Positions 48,143 through 58,022 of a stretch of 64,000 bases of DNA are shown in pieces. A model generated the notes under the pieces. The model saw nothing but the letters and a program-made list of their open reading frames with translations, was not told the DNA's origin and did not search any database. Source of the DNA: Paramyrothecium sp. XJ0827 (Eukaryota > Ascomycota > Sordariomycetes > Hypocreales > Stachybotryaceae); assembly GCA_020881915.1 (NCBI GenBank), contig JAJFPB010000007.1, forward strand, positions 2,790,001-2,854,000. Reading direction: 5' to 3'. Numbering within the stretch: the first letter of the stretch is position 1; each line of letters begins with the position of its first letter. The translations under genes and the position numbers were made by a program.

Positions 48143-49808
48143 ATATGTGCATTGCATGACTTGGAGTTGGAAGACTTGTTCAGGAAAGAAGGGGGTCCAG
48201 GGAAAACCCGAACGCTGCAGCAACTCACAGGTACTAGCAGGATAAGAACAGGTTTATTCAGTTGTGATGAGAGCCTCGTGAATGATTTGCTCGTGTTTAG
48301 GCGCACACTGCTCCAAGTCTACTCTGTTGCTGGTGAGGCTATATCGGTAAGGAGCACAGCCCGTCTTGTCCAGCACCGATTCGGACTGCTGCATTGGTCA
48401 ACGTTTAGAATTAGGATCGACATCTTCCATTAAGTACCTCCATCAAGCATCAGACAGTGGATATATTCAAGAATAGCAGTCGAGCACGAGCGGGAACTTA
48501 GGAAGCACTGCCTGGTTGCCCATGCGGGCAGGTACTGAAGAAATGGAAATCGGCCCGCAACGCCAGAAGCGCCCTTTGACAGTTCGTGAGGCAAGGCTGA
48601 AAGCACGTGGAGGCCGCAGGAGCAGTTTCGAGAGAGACCTTGATGGTGTCGATGCGGTCAAGAGCACAACCCTTGGGAGGAGGAAAGCCGCCTTGCCTAA
48701 GGCTACCTAGAATCAGGGCGCAGAGAAGAAGGTTCTGGTAGAGGTGGGCTGGTCGCCGGAAGCAACCGAAAGGGAGGATTCTGGTGTCGCGCTGGCTGAG
48801 CCGCAGTGGGCGGGGCTTGGCACCCCCATGTGGGTGTGGAAATGGACAATGGCTATGGGCCCGGCAATCTGGATTGGGGAGGGTCGTGGGGTTTGCTTTG
48901 GGGCTGCATGATCGAATGCCGGTTTGATTCGGAGGCCATTTGGGAAACGTGCCTCGGAGTGGGTGTATATTCAGGGTGAGACAGCGGTCTGTATGCAAGA
49001 TGCAGCATGCTGTAGTGTAGTTGTGCCTACTGCAGCGGCGTCCACGACGTACCTAGCAGATTATGGTGTCATTGGGACGCAATCGCGGACTTGCCTACGG
49101 ACCCAGTCGCTTTATTGCAATTCTACCGAAGTTGGAAAGTCTTGGTACAGTATGCGTCTAGTCACTATGCTGAACAAGGAGCTCTAGCATGTTCTGCTTG
49201 GCTCTCGTTCAAATTGGAATTAGATTCAATACTGCAATGTAAGTTACAGTACTGTAACGGCGTTTCGACTGCAATGAGTTGTGCGCAAGACATGATCGCA
49301 TCGACACGGCCGAGCGACAGAATGTATTGGAGACTCAGTGTCAGATGTGAGCCTCGTCGTCGGCCTCCAGACTTGGGAAGAGAGGGAGCAGCAGGGGCCG
49401 AGGAACTCGATTGTGCATAGCCGCATCCGGTGGTTGAACTACCTTACCTTAGGTGATCACATCCTGGACCAGGTTGAGTTGCACCGCCTCAGGCCACATG
49501 ACAGGGCCGTGATGTCCATTGGAACAAGGGCTGGGAGCAGCGCAATCGACAACGGTTGCTGGCTGAGATAGAGAAAGGACTCACCCTGTTCTGCGATACT
49601 GTGTAGTGCTGTACATGAGCGTGATGCTGTACATATTGAATGTGATTCAGCACGCGTGACAAGACGAGATGAGAATGACAATGAGTGAATGAATGCTAAG
49701 CCGGCACTTCGGATACTGCGCCTAGCTTTTGGGCCTCTGGGCTACCTTAGTGGGCGGGGGCTACCTTAGTTCAAAAAGATGGCAGCCAGTAGATGTAAGT
49801 AAGTACTT

Positions 49809-49906
49809 GGTAGCGAAAGACAAAGAAGACGACAAAGAAAGTGAGCATGAGATACCTTAGGTAGCGAAAGACAAAGAAAGACGACAAAGAAAGTGAGCAT
49901 GAGATA
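49809..49906 (+). repeat. Tandem duplication of a ~47-nt unit
   Basis: Unit A (49809-49854) and unit B (49860-49906) both start GGTAGCGAAAGACAAAG and end GTGAGCATGAGATA. They differ by one extra A in B, and ACCTTA-type words flank the junction. The near identity suggests a recent duplication. Confidence 0.9.
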
Positions 49907-50702
49907 GACCACACAGCACAATCTGCATGTAACAAAGACATGGCTTTGATGGTGGCAGGGCAGGGGGAATTGGATTGCTCTCGTTCGTTCGTCCGGAGAG
50001 TTGCAAGGCTACCGCTAAGTTACATGACAAGCCAGCAGTCAGTCAGCGACGAGAAAAGTAGCCAAGGTAGGTAGGTACCTGAGGGGTGGTGGGGCATGCT
50101 CCTGAAATGGAGGTATTCGGCTTGGTGCGCGCAGGCTGACAGCGAGGCCAGCCTCTCACATTCACACTCACACTCACACTCACAACTGTACCTCGCCTTA
50201 CCTTATTAGACCGCGGCAGGTACGGCACAGGTACGGTGGTACCCTGACCTTTCAACAACCATCATCTGCAACAGGAAGTCATCCAGATCCACTTCGTGGC
50301 CGTTGCCTGCGATCTGCTGAACACTGGGAAACTCGGGGATTACTCAACGCTCATCCATAAGAAGAGCCACCCGGGGCCAAGCGCAAAGAGGGATTCGGAC
50401 CGCCCGTCGCATCGCCGGTTCATAAATGAAGTCGCCCTGCCAGCCACTTGAGTCTCGAGGCCGAGTTCAGCTCTCACGCCCCCGCCAAAACCCTCACCTC
50501 CCTCGGCAGCCTGGCTGACGAGTTGAGCTCCCATTCACGAGTCAACGCGCACCTCAAACTCAACCTCAACCTCGGACGCCCAACTGTCCAACTTGCCGGG
50601 GACGGGCGCATATCAATTCACTTCACTTCACCTCGCTTCAGCAACAACCACAACAAGGGCGAGGCGAGCCAGCTAGCTTGGCCCCCCCCAGCACACGGCC
50701 TC

Positions 50703-52760
50703 ATGGGCCTGCTCTGCTCCCGACTGTTGCCGGACCACAATGCTGATGCGCCGTCGCGCAACAACCCCGCCTGCCCAGACGACGCAATGTATTCACCCGC
50801 GGCCCTGTCGGAGCGCCATGCCAACGACATGGCCGCCGCGCGGAGGATCGTCGACGTGCTAGACGATGAGATTGCCGCCTTGGATCGGGGTGTTAGCGCC
50901 AGGCCCGTCGCCGCCGCCGACTGCGATGCCTCCGTCGCATTGCCCAGCAACCCTAGCAGCAGCGACTACTTGGCCGTCCGCCAGCAGCTCGTCGAGAGCG
51001 AGATGAAGCTCGACTTTGACTACGCCTGTCGCAAAGCTGCCTCCCCGCTGGAGCAGCATGCCGACGCCGTCATCCAAGACCTGAAGCGGCGCGACCACAC
51101 CAACGTCTACGATTGCGCCCCGTCGCGGCGAGGCCATGCCGGCCAGCTCCATCCTAGATTTCCTGGCGACCACTTCCTGTCCAATGTCCCCCTAATCGAG
51201 GAGACGGCCCTCCTCGACGTTGCGCGCAAGATGCCAAAGGGCGCCCACCTGCACATTCACTTCAACGCATGTCTGCTGCCCCACGTACTGCTGGAGATTG
51301 CAAAGGGCATGGAGCGCATGTTCATCACGAGCAATGTGCCCCTTATTCCAGACAACGACTACGTCAACTTTGATAAGAGCGAGATACAATTTTCCATCCT
51401 CGCCCCCGAAAAGGAGCAGCCCGGAGACTTATTCTCACCAAACTACCAGCCCCGGCAAACAATGCGCTTTCGCGAGTTCCTCAACCGGTACCCCCGCCAG
51501 TTCTCGAGGGCGCCCTCGCCGGAGCAGTGGCTCATGGACAAGCTCGTATTTCAAGAAAAGGAGGCGCATGACGTGCTGCAAACAGCATCGGGGTATGTAT
51601 CGTGCAACTAGCTGGAAACCCTCACTGTCCGGCTTCATGCTAACCGTTTTGCCTTACCACAGCGCATGGGAGAAATTTAATGGGCGTACTAGGATGATGA
51701 AAGGGCTCTTTAACTACGAGACGGCGTACAGGCGCTACACGCGCTTATGCCTGGAAGACTTTTTAAAGGACAATATACAATACGCCGAGATTCGGCCAAA
51801 TTTTATGACAAGCAATCAACTATACTACGACGACGGTAGCGGCCCGATCGACAACTGGGGTATCATGAAGATAATTATTACTGAGGTGGAAAGATTCCAG
51901 TCCGACATGAGGAGACAGGGACAATTCTTCGGCGGTCTCAAAGTCATCTACTGTACACCGCGGTCATTCAAGCCCTCCGACGTCAAGGCGGCTCTAAAAG
52001 AGTGTATTGCCTTCAAGAGGCAATGGCCTCAGTGGATAGCAGGTAGGACAGCGTCGCGCCCGAGGGTACCGGTGGGCTTGCTAACTTGCGGACAGGGTTT
52101 GATCTCGTTGGCGAGGAGGCCAAGGGACGGCCCATAAAGGACTTCATCTCCGAGCTGCTGGAGTTTCGATCCATGTGTGAGGCAGAGGGCCTGGATATCC
52201 CGTTCCTGTTCCACTGCGGCGAGACGCTGGACATGGGCACAGAAACGGACGGAAACGTAATAGACGCCCTGCTGCTCAACTCGCGGCGCATCGGGCACGG
52301 CTTCGCGCTGGTGAAGCACCCTTATATAATGCAGCAGATGAAGGCCCGCAACATCTGCGTCGAGCTCTGCCCAATTTCAAATGAGATCCTAGGCTTGACG
52401 CCGCGTGCGAGCGGGCATGCTATGTACCAGCTATTGGCCAACAAGGTGCATTGCACGGTCAACTCTGACAATGGGACTCTCTTCCGGTACGTTCCTCTTC
52501 TTTGGTGAATCTCGGGCCCCCGAGGAGGCACACATGCTAACGTGAGCAGCTCGTCACTATCACACGACTTCTACCAAGTGATGGTAGGCCGGGCAGATAT
52601 GAGCTTATACGGATGGAAGCAGTTGGTGCTGTGGAGCATGGAGCACTCATGTCTGAGTGACGACGAGCGGGCAGACATGATGCAACGGTGGGAGTCTTTA
52701 TGGGTAAAATTTCTCAAATGGCTTGTCCAGACTTACGACATGGGGGAGACTAAGTTATGA
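50703..52760 (+). CDS. ADGF/CECR1-like adenosine deaminase family protein (623 aa)
   Basis: Exons 50703-51592, 51663-52042, 52096-52486 and 52550-52760, with introns of 53-70 nt and CTAAC branches. The start was set at the first ATG (MGLLCSRLL); the frame extends upstream without ATG. Zinc-site residues are H184 and H186 (HLHIHFNA), H463 and E466 (HCGET), H491 (RIGHG) and D548 (NSDNGT). The second Asp of the family's usual Asp-Asp pair is Asn549, and the Asp after the HxH motif is Asn. CPISNEILG and SSLSHDFYQVM also match ADGF-type enzymes. These deaminate adenosine to inosine. There is no signal peptide, unlike secreted animal ADGF; the MGLLCS start instead suggests lipid modification. Substrate is uncertain because of the two changed residues. 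Confidence 0.92.
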
Positions 52761-54360
52761 AGAACTGCTGGGGGATAGGTTATGACCACCTAAGATATGA
52801 TACCACGTTGATGCCTGTCAAATGACTTGAATGCCCGGTCGAACGGAGGGAGGTAGATACGGGAGGGACCGGGTTGGGGCAATGTCAAGGCTGAAGGGGG
52901 CAGAGCTTGGCCAAGCTACTGCGAACGACTTTTACGACAACCTGGTGGGCTACGATGGAAAGACGGTGTTCTGGATTCTGAAAGACTTAGAGAGCAAGGG
53001 CAGTTCGGCAACCGGACTATAGAGGGCTTCAACATGTACATACTTGACGACAACGACAACGGTGTTTTGGCAGTGAGGTCTTACTTTGAGGGGAAAAAGA
53101 CCATAGAGCTTGTTCTTGAGGACGAGAGGAGAGCAAAGGAAAGGAAATGGAGAGGAAGGAGGACACGGGGCGCTTACTCGAGCTTATGGCATTCTTTCTG
53201 CTATATGGAGACGAGGGCATGGGGGCTCTCAGGATTGTACAGGGTTTATAACTGGAGGGATTGGTACTAGGGGAGTCGTGGTGGGTTAGGTATCATCTGC
53301 AGGGCCCGGAGCCTCGTAGATATCGTGGTCTATACACGCCAGCCTCACTGCATTTGTTCCCGAAGGGATCTTCGTTTTGATTCGTCCATGATGCGGCTCC
53401 CTGTTCGTGCCCAAGCCTGGTGGTCACCCCGCAGGGGATGGCCATTGTTCCAATGCCCTGCTTTTCATTTCGGTTTCCCGAAGGAACCAACCCAGTTGCT
53501 CTCTTCAGACACAACTTGTAGGTTTTCCCGAGACGCTGACCGCAGAGCGACTGGCCAGTCTTCCGAGCGTGAGTTGGGCTATAGGGCTCGCTTTTCTCTT
53601 GAGCCAACCCTCTCTTTGCAAGATAAGAAAAAAAAGAGAAAAGAAGAGACGTCAAGCGAGCGACTCAGCCTCACCCGGAAAGGGAGGAAGGGGGCTGGCT
53701 GAGGGTCTGGAGGCTATTGAATGCCAGCGGGAGACTCGCTGCGACTTTCATTGGTTGGAGGTCCAGAGGGTGGGAGCGTTTTTCTACTTTTCGCCATGAT
53801 TGGGAGAGGATGAAGGGGGGGAGGCGGCTAGCCGAGCACTGCCGACGGAGTCTCAGGGCCGGCATCATTTTGTACTGCACCATCTGCAGCCAGCTGCGTT
53901 GCCGCTTTCCGTAGCAGTGCCTAGAATGCTGTGGACGATGTGGATGTGGAGTAGTGAGGCACAGCACAGGGTGGCAGGGGATCCACGATGCCGTTCCCGA
54001 TCCCTGTCTCTTCCCCCACCGCCGCTGGGTGATCTACCAGTGGTATGGCTGTGGTTTGGGCCCCGTTTTGGTGCCTACGTCGGCGCCTCCTTTCTATATC
54101 TTGAACGCGAGTCCCATGTCGTAGGATTGGCTTGGGGGAGGGTTTCAACGTGGTCACCTGCGTCTACATCTGACTTTGTATGAGAAAAAGAGAAAGAGGG
54201 AGAGCAAGAGAGTGCTGACAAGCTCGTATCTCTTCTGACGGGGAGCGTCTTGCTTCCTCCTGCTTCGTCCTATCGACCTCAACACCAAGAGATTGGTGAA
54301 AAAGAAGAGGAAAAAGAAAGGAAAAAAGAGAAAGGAAAACAAGAAAAAAAAGGAAGAAAA
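52761..54360. other. Gene-free spacer, 1.6 kb
   Basis: 3' flank of the ADGF-like gene and promoter of the membrane-protein gene. Short frames at 52.8-53.8 kb show no motifs. The final ~90 nt before 54361 are strongly A/G-rich (GAAAAAGAAGAGGAAAAAG), an A-rich leader directly before the ATG. Confidence 0.5.
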
Positions 54361-55632
54361 ATGGCCGAGTCCGAGTGGAAATGGTTCCCAAAGTCTCGGG
54401 AGAGCTGGGGCCTCGACATCGTGACGCTGCTCGCCGTCATCGGCGAGTCGTCCATCTCGATGCACGCGCAGAACATCACGGCGTCGCTGCTCGGGGTGCT
54501 GCCGCGCATCATCCCCGCGCCCCAGGCGCTGCTCAAGCCGTCGCGGCCGGTGCGCATGCCCGAGGTCAAGGCCAAGATGACGGGCGTGTACAACGGCACG
54601 ACGCTCGACACCATCGGCTTCTTCGCCAACATCATCACCCCGCTCGAGGCGCTGCCGGCGCACAGCTTCAAGGTCGTTCGCATCAAGCACGCCGACTGGA
54701 CCAGGAACCCCACCGACAAGAAGATGTCGCTCGTCGAGAGGCTCGAGATCCTGCTCGCGAGCCCCGGCCTGCTGAGGACCGATGAGCGGCCGGCGGTCCC
54801 GCCCAAGCTCTTCTCCCCGATCCACATCCTCTCGCTCGCCTCGTTCCTGGTCAGCATCGCCATCACCGCCGCCGCCGTGGTCTGGGAGGACGGCCCCGCG
54901 CTCCTGGCCATCCCCGTTATCTCCCTCGTCTCCACCATCACGGGCGTCGCCTCGCTGTGGCGCCCGGTCCTGATGGTCCGCAAGCACAGGAACGAGGTGC
55001 CGCGCGGCGACGTGCTGATCCGCACCCGCGAGGCCGCCTTCGTGCTGATCAAGTGCACCGAGGATGTCGCCCGCGAGCTGTACTCGGGCACCGAGCAGTG
55101 CGACTACTACATCGGCGAGAACGCCTACCGCATGCTCATGGGGCTCGGCACCGTCCTCCTCATGGTGTCCGTCGTGCTGCTGGGCAACTGCACCTGGAGC
55201 ATCCAGGTCTTCATCGGAGGCTCCTACATCGTCCTCAACGCCCTGTACTGGTGCCTCGGCATGCTGCCCGCCTCCTACTTCTGGGACCTCTCGCGCTACG
55301 AGTGGTCCGACGAGACGCCCGCCGACGCCCTCATGGCCCACACCGTCACGGACAGGAACGACTGGGAGGAGGGCCACCCGAGCTTCACGCGCACGCTGTG
55401 GTACATCATCCGCGAGACCCAGCTGACGGGCTGGGCCGAGCGCAGCGGCGCCGCGCCCAACACGGACCAGTGGAAGCGCTGGCTGCGCGAGGCCGAGCAC
55501 AACGCCGTCAGCGGCAACAGGCTGTGGCCCGCCGTCCGCAGGAAGGACGCGCTCATGAAGGAGGGCATGCTCAACGAGAACGGCGTGAGGGAGCCGGAGC
55601 CGCAGCCGCCGGCGGTCCAAGTCGCGCCGTAA
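54361..55632 (+). CDS. Uncharacterised four-pass membrane protein (423 aa)
   Basis: A single exon from ATG (AAAAATGGCC) to TAA at 55630-55632. Four hydrophobic segments lie at ~155-175, 179-200, 257-276 and 280-304. The N-terminal ~150 residues include a partly hydrophobic stretch LDIVTLLAVIGESSISMHAQ and MTGVYNGTTLDTIGFF. After the last segment comes a soluble, Trp-rich region (YFWDLSRYEWSDE, WKRWLREAEHNAVSG) and a Pro-rich end. I know no named family; it resembles conserved fungal membrane proteins of unknown role. Codons are almost exclusively G/C-ending, which leaves a 488-codon open frame on the opposite strand by chance. Confidence 0.85.
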   Translation: MAESEWKWFPKSRESWGLDIVTLLAVIGESSISMHAQNITASLLGVLPRIIPAPQALLKPSRPVRMPEVKAKMTGVYNGTTLDTIGFFANIITPLEALPAHSFKVVRIKHADWTRNPTDKKMSLVERLEILLASPGLLRTDERPAVPPKLFSPIHILSLASFLVSIAITAAAVVWEDGPALLAIPVISLVSTITGVASLWRPVLMVRKHRNEVPRGDVLIRTREAAFVLIKCTEDVARELYSGTEQCDYYIGENAYRMLMGLGTVLLMVSVVLLGNCTWSIQVFIGGSYIVLNALYWCLGMLPASYFWDLSRYEWSDETPADALMAHTVTDRNDWEEGHPSFTRTLWYIIRETQLTGWAERSGAAPNTDQWKRWLREAEHNAVSGNRLWPAVRRKDALMKEGMLNENGVREPEPQPPAVQVAP

Positions 55633-56020
55633 ACCATACGGCCGCCCTACGATATGTCAATGATGTGATGATGAACATGAACAACGGAAGCGGGGAGCTT
55701 ATGTACCAGTATGGGAGGCGCGTGGAGAAATGAGCGCCGCAAGGGACGAAATTCAAAGCAAGCCATGACACGGGAAACGACAGGTGAAGAGAACCAATAT
55801 CATGTAGATTTTATACTAGGGCTTTGACACCCGCACTCTCTGATTTACAACCCCTTCTAGTCTCTAGCATTCGGTGTAAAACTGAACGGAAAAGAGAACA
55901 AACAATATCAAGAAACATGAAATAAGCCAGAAAGCTCCAGGAACGACGCCGGGGGGTCTAACATGAGTCCACAAGTCCAAAACGCCGGCTTTTTATCCTT
56001 TTCCAGGCGGAGGAGGCCAT
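55633..56020. other. Convergent spacer
   Basis: The 3' flanks of the membrane-protein gene (+) and the SRP40-like gene (-). Nothing else seen. Confidence 0.6.
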
Positions 56021-57307
56021 CTAGTCATCAAAGTAGATGCCCTTCTTCTGGGTGATGTCAATCATGCCGCCGCGGTAGCTGCCCTTCTTCTTCTTGTTCT
56101 TCTCCTTGGTGAAGCCCTTGCCCTTGGTGACGATCAGGTCCTCGTGGGCGCGCTGGGAGTAGTCCATCGGCACGTAGGCGTTGGAGGCGAACTTGTCGTC
56201 GACCTTGATGTTCTTGGGGATGCGGGAGAAGGGGTCTTTCTGCTTCTTTCCGTTCTTGAGGGTGACGGGGTCAGGCGGCAGCGGGGGGAGGGTGCGGTCC
56301 TCAGAACCCTGGTCGAGGGTCGCGGAGGAGTCGGAGGCCGCCTTGGCCGTGTCGGCCTTCTTGACAGCCTTGGCCTCGTCTTCGGAGTCGGACGAGTCGG
56401 AATCAGAGTCGGACGAGGATGAGCTGTCGGAGTCGGGAAGGGGCACCTGGGCTGCCTGCTCAGCACCCGAGTCGCTGTCCGAGTCGGAGTCGGAATCAGA
56501 ATCAGACGAAGAGCTGTCGGAGGAAGACGAGGACGAATCAGAGTCGCTGTCGGAGGAGGAGCTGCTGGAATCCGAGTCGGAGCTCGACACAGAAGCCGCC
56601 TTGGCCGTCTTCTGCTTCTTGCTGCGCGGCTCGTCCTCAGAATCGGAGCTGTCCGAGGAATCGGACGAGCTGGAGTCGGACGAGTCAGATTCGGAAGAGC
56701 TCGAGTCCACGGGGGCCTTGCGCTTCAGGGTCTTGGCGGGCGCGGCGACCTCGGGGACAGCAGCTTTCTTGGCCTTCTTGGCATTGGGCTTCTTGTCGCT
56801 ATCGCTGTCGCTATCGCTCGAGGAAGAAGACGAGGACGAGGAGGAGGAGGACGAAGAGGAAGAGCTGTCGGAGTCGGAGTCGCTGCTGCTGTCCACCTTG
56901 GCCTCGGCAGCATCCTTCATGTCGACGTCCTCGCTGTTGCTGCTGCTGCTGCTGGAGCTCTCAGCCTCCTTCTTGCCAGCGGAGCCATTGGCCGACTGCC
57001 AGGCCTGGAAGACCTCGACGAGGGAAGGGTGGGCGGAAGCGGGCGAGGCCGGCTTCTTCCAGCCCTTGGCCTCCCGTCGCTTCTTGAAGGCGGTGTGGGC
57101 GTTCTTGAAAGAGTGCTCGGACAGGAACGTCTCGATGAGGTCGAGGAGCTGGGCGGGCGGCTCACTGGCGGAGGCCTTCTTGTTCTTGGCAGCGCCGGCG
57201 GCGGGCTGCGACTTTGTCTTGCTGCCCATGTCGGGTTCGGCCTGAGCTGGGTTGGAGATGTTGTTGGAGAAGAGCCACGCGGGTGGGCCTTGACTTGTGC
57301 CAGACAT
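56021..57307 (-). CDS. SRP40: SRP40/Nopp140-like nucleolar phosphoprotein (428 aa)
   Basis: Single exon, minus strand. The first ATG is at 57307; a second in-frame ATG (MGSKTKSQP) at 57229 may be the true start, because the preceding 26 residues are low-complexity. A LisH-like helix pair (LLDLIETFLSEHSFKNAHTA) is near 50-70. Residues ~115-330 are long Ser/Asp/Glu tracts with basic breaks (KKAKKAA, KTLKRKAP, KSKKQK-type), the Nopp140 pattern of casein-kinase-2 sites. The C terminus is the SRP40_C domain (FSRIPKNIKVDD, AHEDLIVTKGKGF, KKGSYRGGMIDI) ending in GIYFDD. The family chaperones box C/D and H/ACA snoRNPs and rRNA processing in the nucleolus. It is divergent from the C3HC gene. Confidence 0.94.
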   Translation of the reverse strand: MSGTSQGPPAWLFSNNISNPAQAEPDMGSKTKSQPAAGAAKNKKASASEPPAQLLDLIETFLSEHSFKNAHTAFKKRREAKGWKKPASPASAHPSLVEVFQAWQSANGSAGKKEAESSSSSSSNSEDVDMKDAAEAKVDSSSDSDSDSSSSSSSSSSSSSSSSSDSDSDSDKKPNAKKAKKAAVPEVAAPAKTLKRKAPVDSSSSESDSSDSSSSDSSDSSDSEDEPRSKKQKTAKAASVSSSDSDSSSSSSDSDSDSSSSSSDSSSSDSDSDSDSDSDSGAEQAAQVPLPDSDSSSSSDSDSDSSDSEDEAKAVKKADTAKAASDSSATLDQGSEDRTLPPLPPDPVTLKNGKKQKDPFSRIPKNIKVDDKFASNAYVPMDYSQRAHEDLIVTKGKGFTKEKNKKKKGSYRGGMIDITQKKGIYFDD

Positions 57308-58022
57308 AAAAGTGCTGGAGGAAAGGGAGTTGAGAAAGGGGGGGGCGACAGGTTCAGGGGTTGGTTGAACGAGTCAATTGTTTGGCCGAAGGGCTCTTTG
57401 CCGTGCCTTCTCTCGCGGCGGATCGGGATCGTGAGCAGAAGAAAATCCTCTCCGCGGTGTCGCTGGAGGGCGGGATGCACTGCACAAGCGGACGGACGGT
57501 GCCCAAAAAAATTTCAGTGGGCTGGCATATGGATGTGGGGCCGCGGGTGCTTATCAGCTTATCTCAGGTACCAGACGTTGGAGCCTTTTTTTTTTCCCCT
57601 CGGTCGAAAAAGGTCCCTTTCTGGGATTGGAGCACCTTACAGTACGGCCAAGGTACCTTTACCTTACATTGCTTACCCATGCAAGGATTAGGTAGTGCCT
57701 GTGGCGGGTGTCCCACTCACTCACATCACCCCGGAGATCTGGACCACCTTTGTTGAAGCATCACTGCGTCGCGTCGCAGGAGCTTCCCCGGAGCTTCGAA
57801 AACGCCCGCGAATCAGCTCCATCATCTCACAAGTCAACGTTCACGAAGTTACGCTCCCGAAACCAGCCGATCCTTTACAACGAAGACTTGTGGCGCTTTC
57901 TCATTTCCCCGGCCAAGGCGCTCCCTCTAGTTGCACCGTCACGCTCCGGGCGCTGTAGGCTTTCACTATAGCTCCTCTCCGGGAACCTCAGCATCAGGAG
58001 CCTCGTTTGGCAAGGAGCGAGG
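57308..58022. promoter_or_regulatory. Divergent promoter region, SRP40-like (-) and C3HC (+)
   Basis: 0.7 kb. ATCTCAGGTACC (57560) and CCAAGGTACCTTTACCTTAC (57645) are ACCTTAGGTA-like words. A 10-T run is near 57585. No gene is seen. Confidence 0.5.

Larger units (their letters stand above)
47934..50702. other. Gene-free spacer, 2.8 kb
   Basis: Lies between BLM10 (+) and the ADGF-like gene (+). Frames such as 48498-48998 (-) have no motifs. It contains a TG microsatellite, a 47-nt tandem duplication, a CACACT repeat (~50157-50184) and a dense cluster of ACCTTAGGTA-like words (49440-49455, 49741-49770, 49853-49862, 50064-50082, 50185-50245). Confidence 0.55.

Noticed and set aside
54154..55620. 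488-codon open frame on the minus strand
   Set aside because: It lies fully opposite the membrane-protein gene, its composition is Arg/Ala/Gly/Asp-rich without motifs, and it is explained by G/C-ending codons on the sense strand.
56181..57245. 354-codon plus-strand frame over the SRP40-like gene
   Set aside because: It is the complement of repetitive Ser/Asp codons; the minus-strand protein has the SRP40_C domain.
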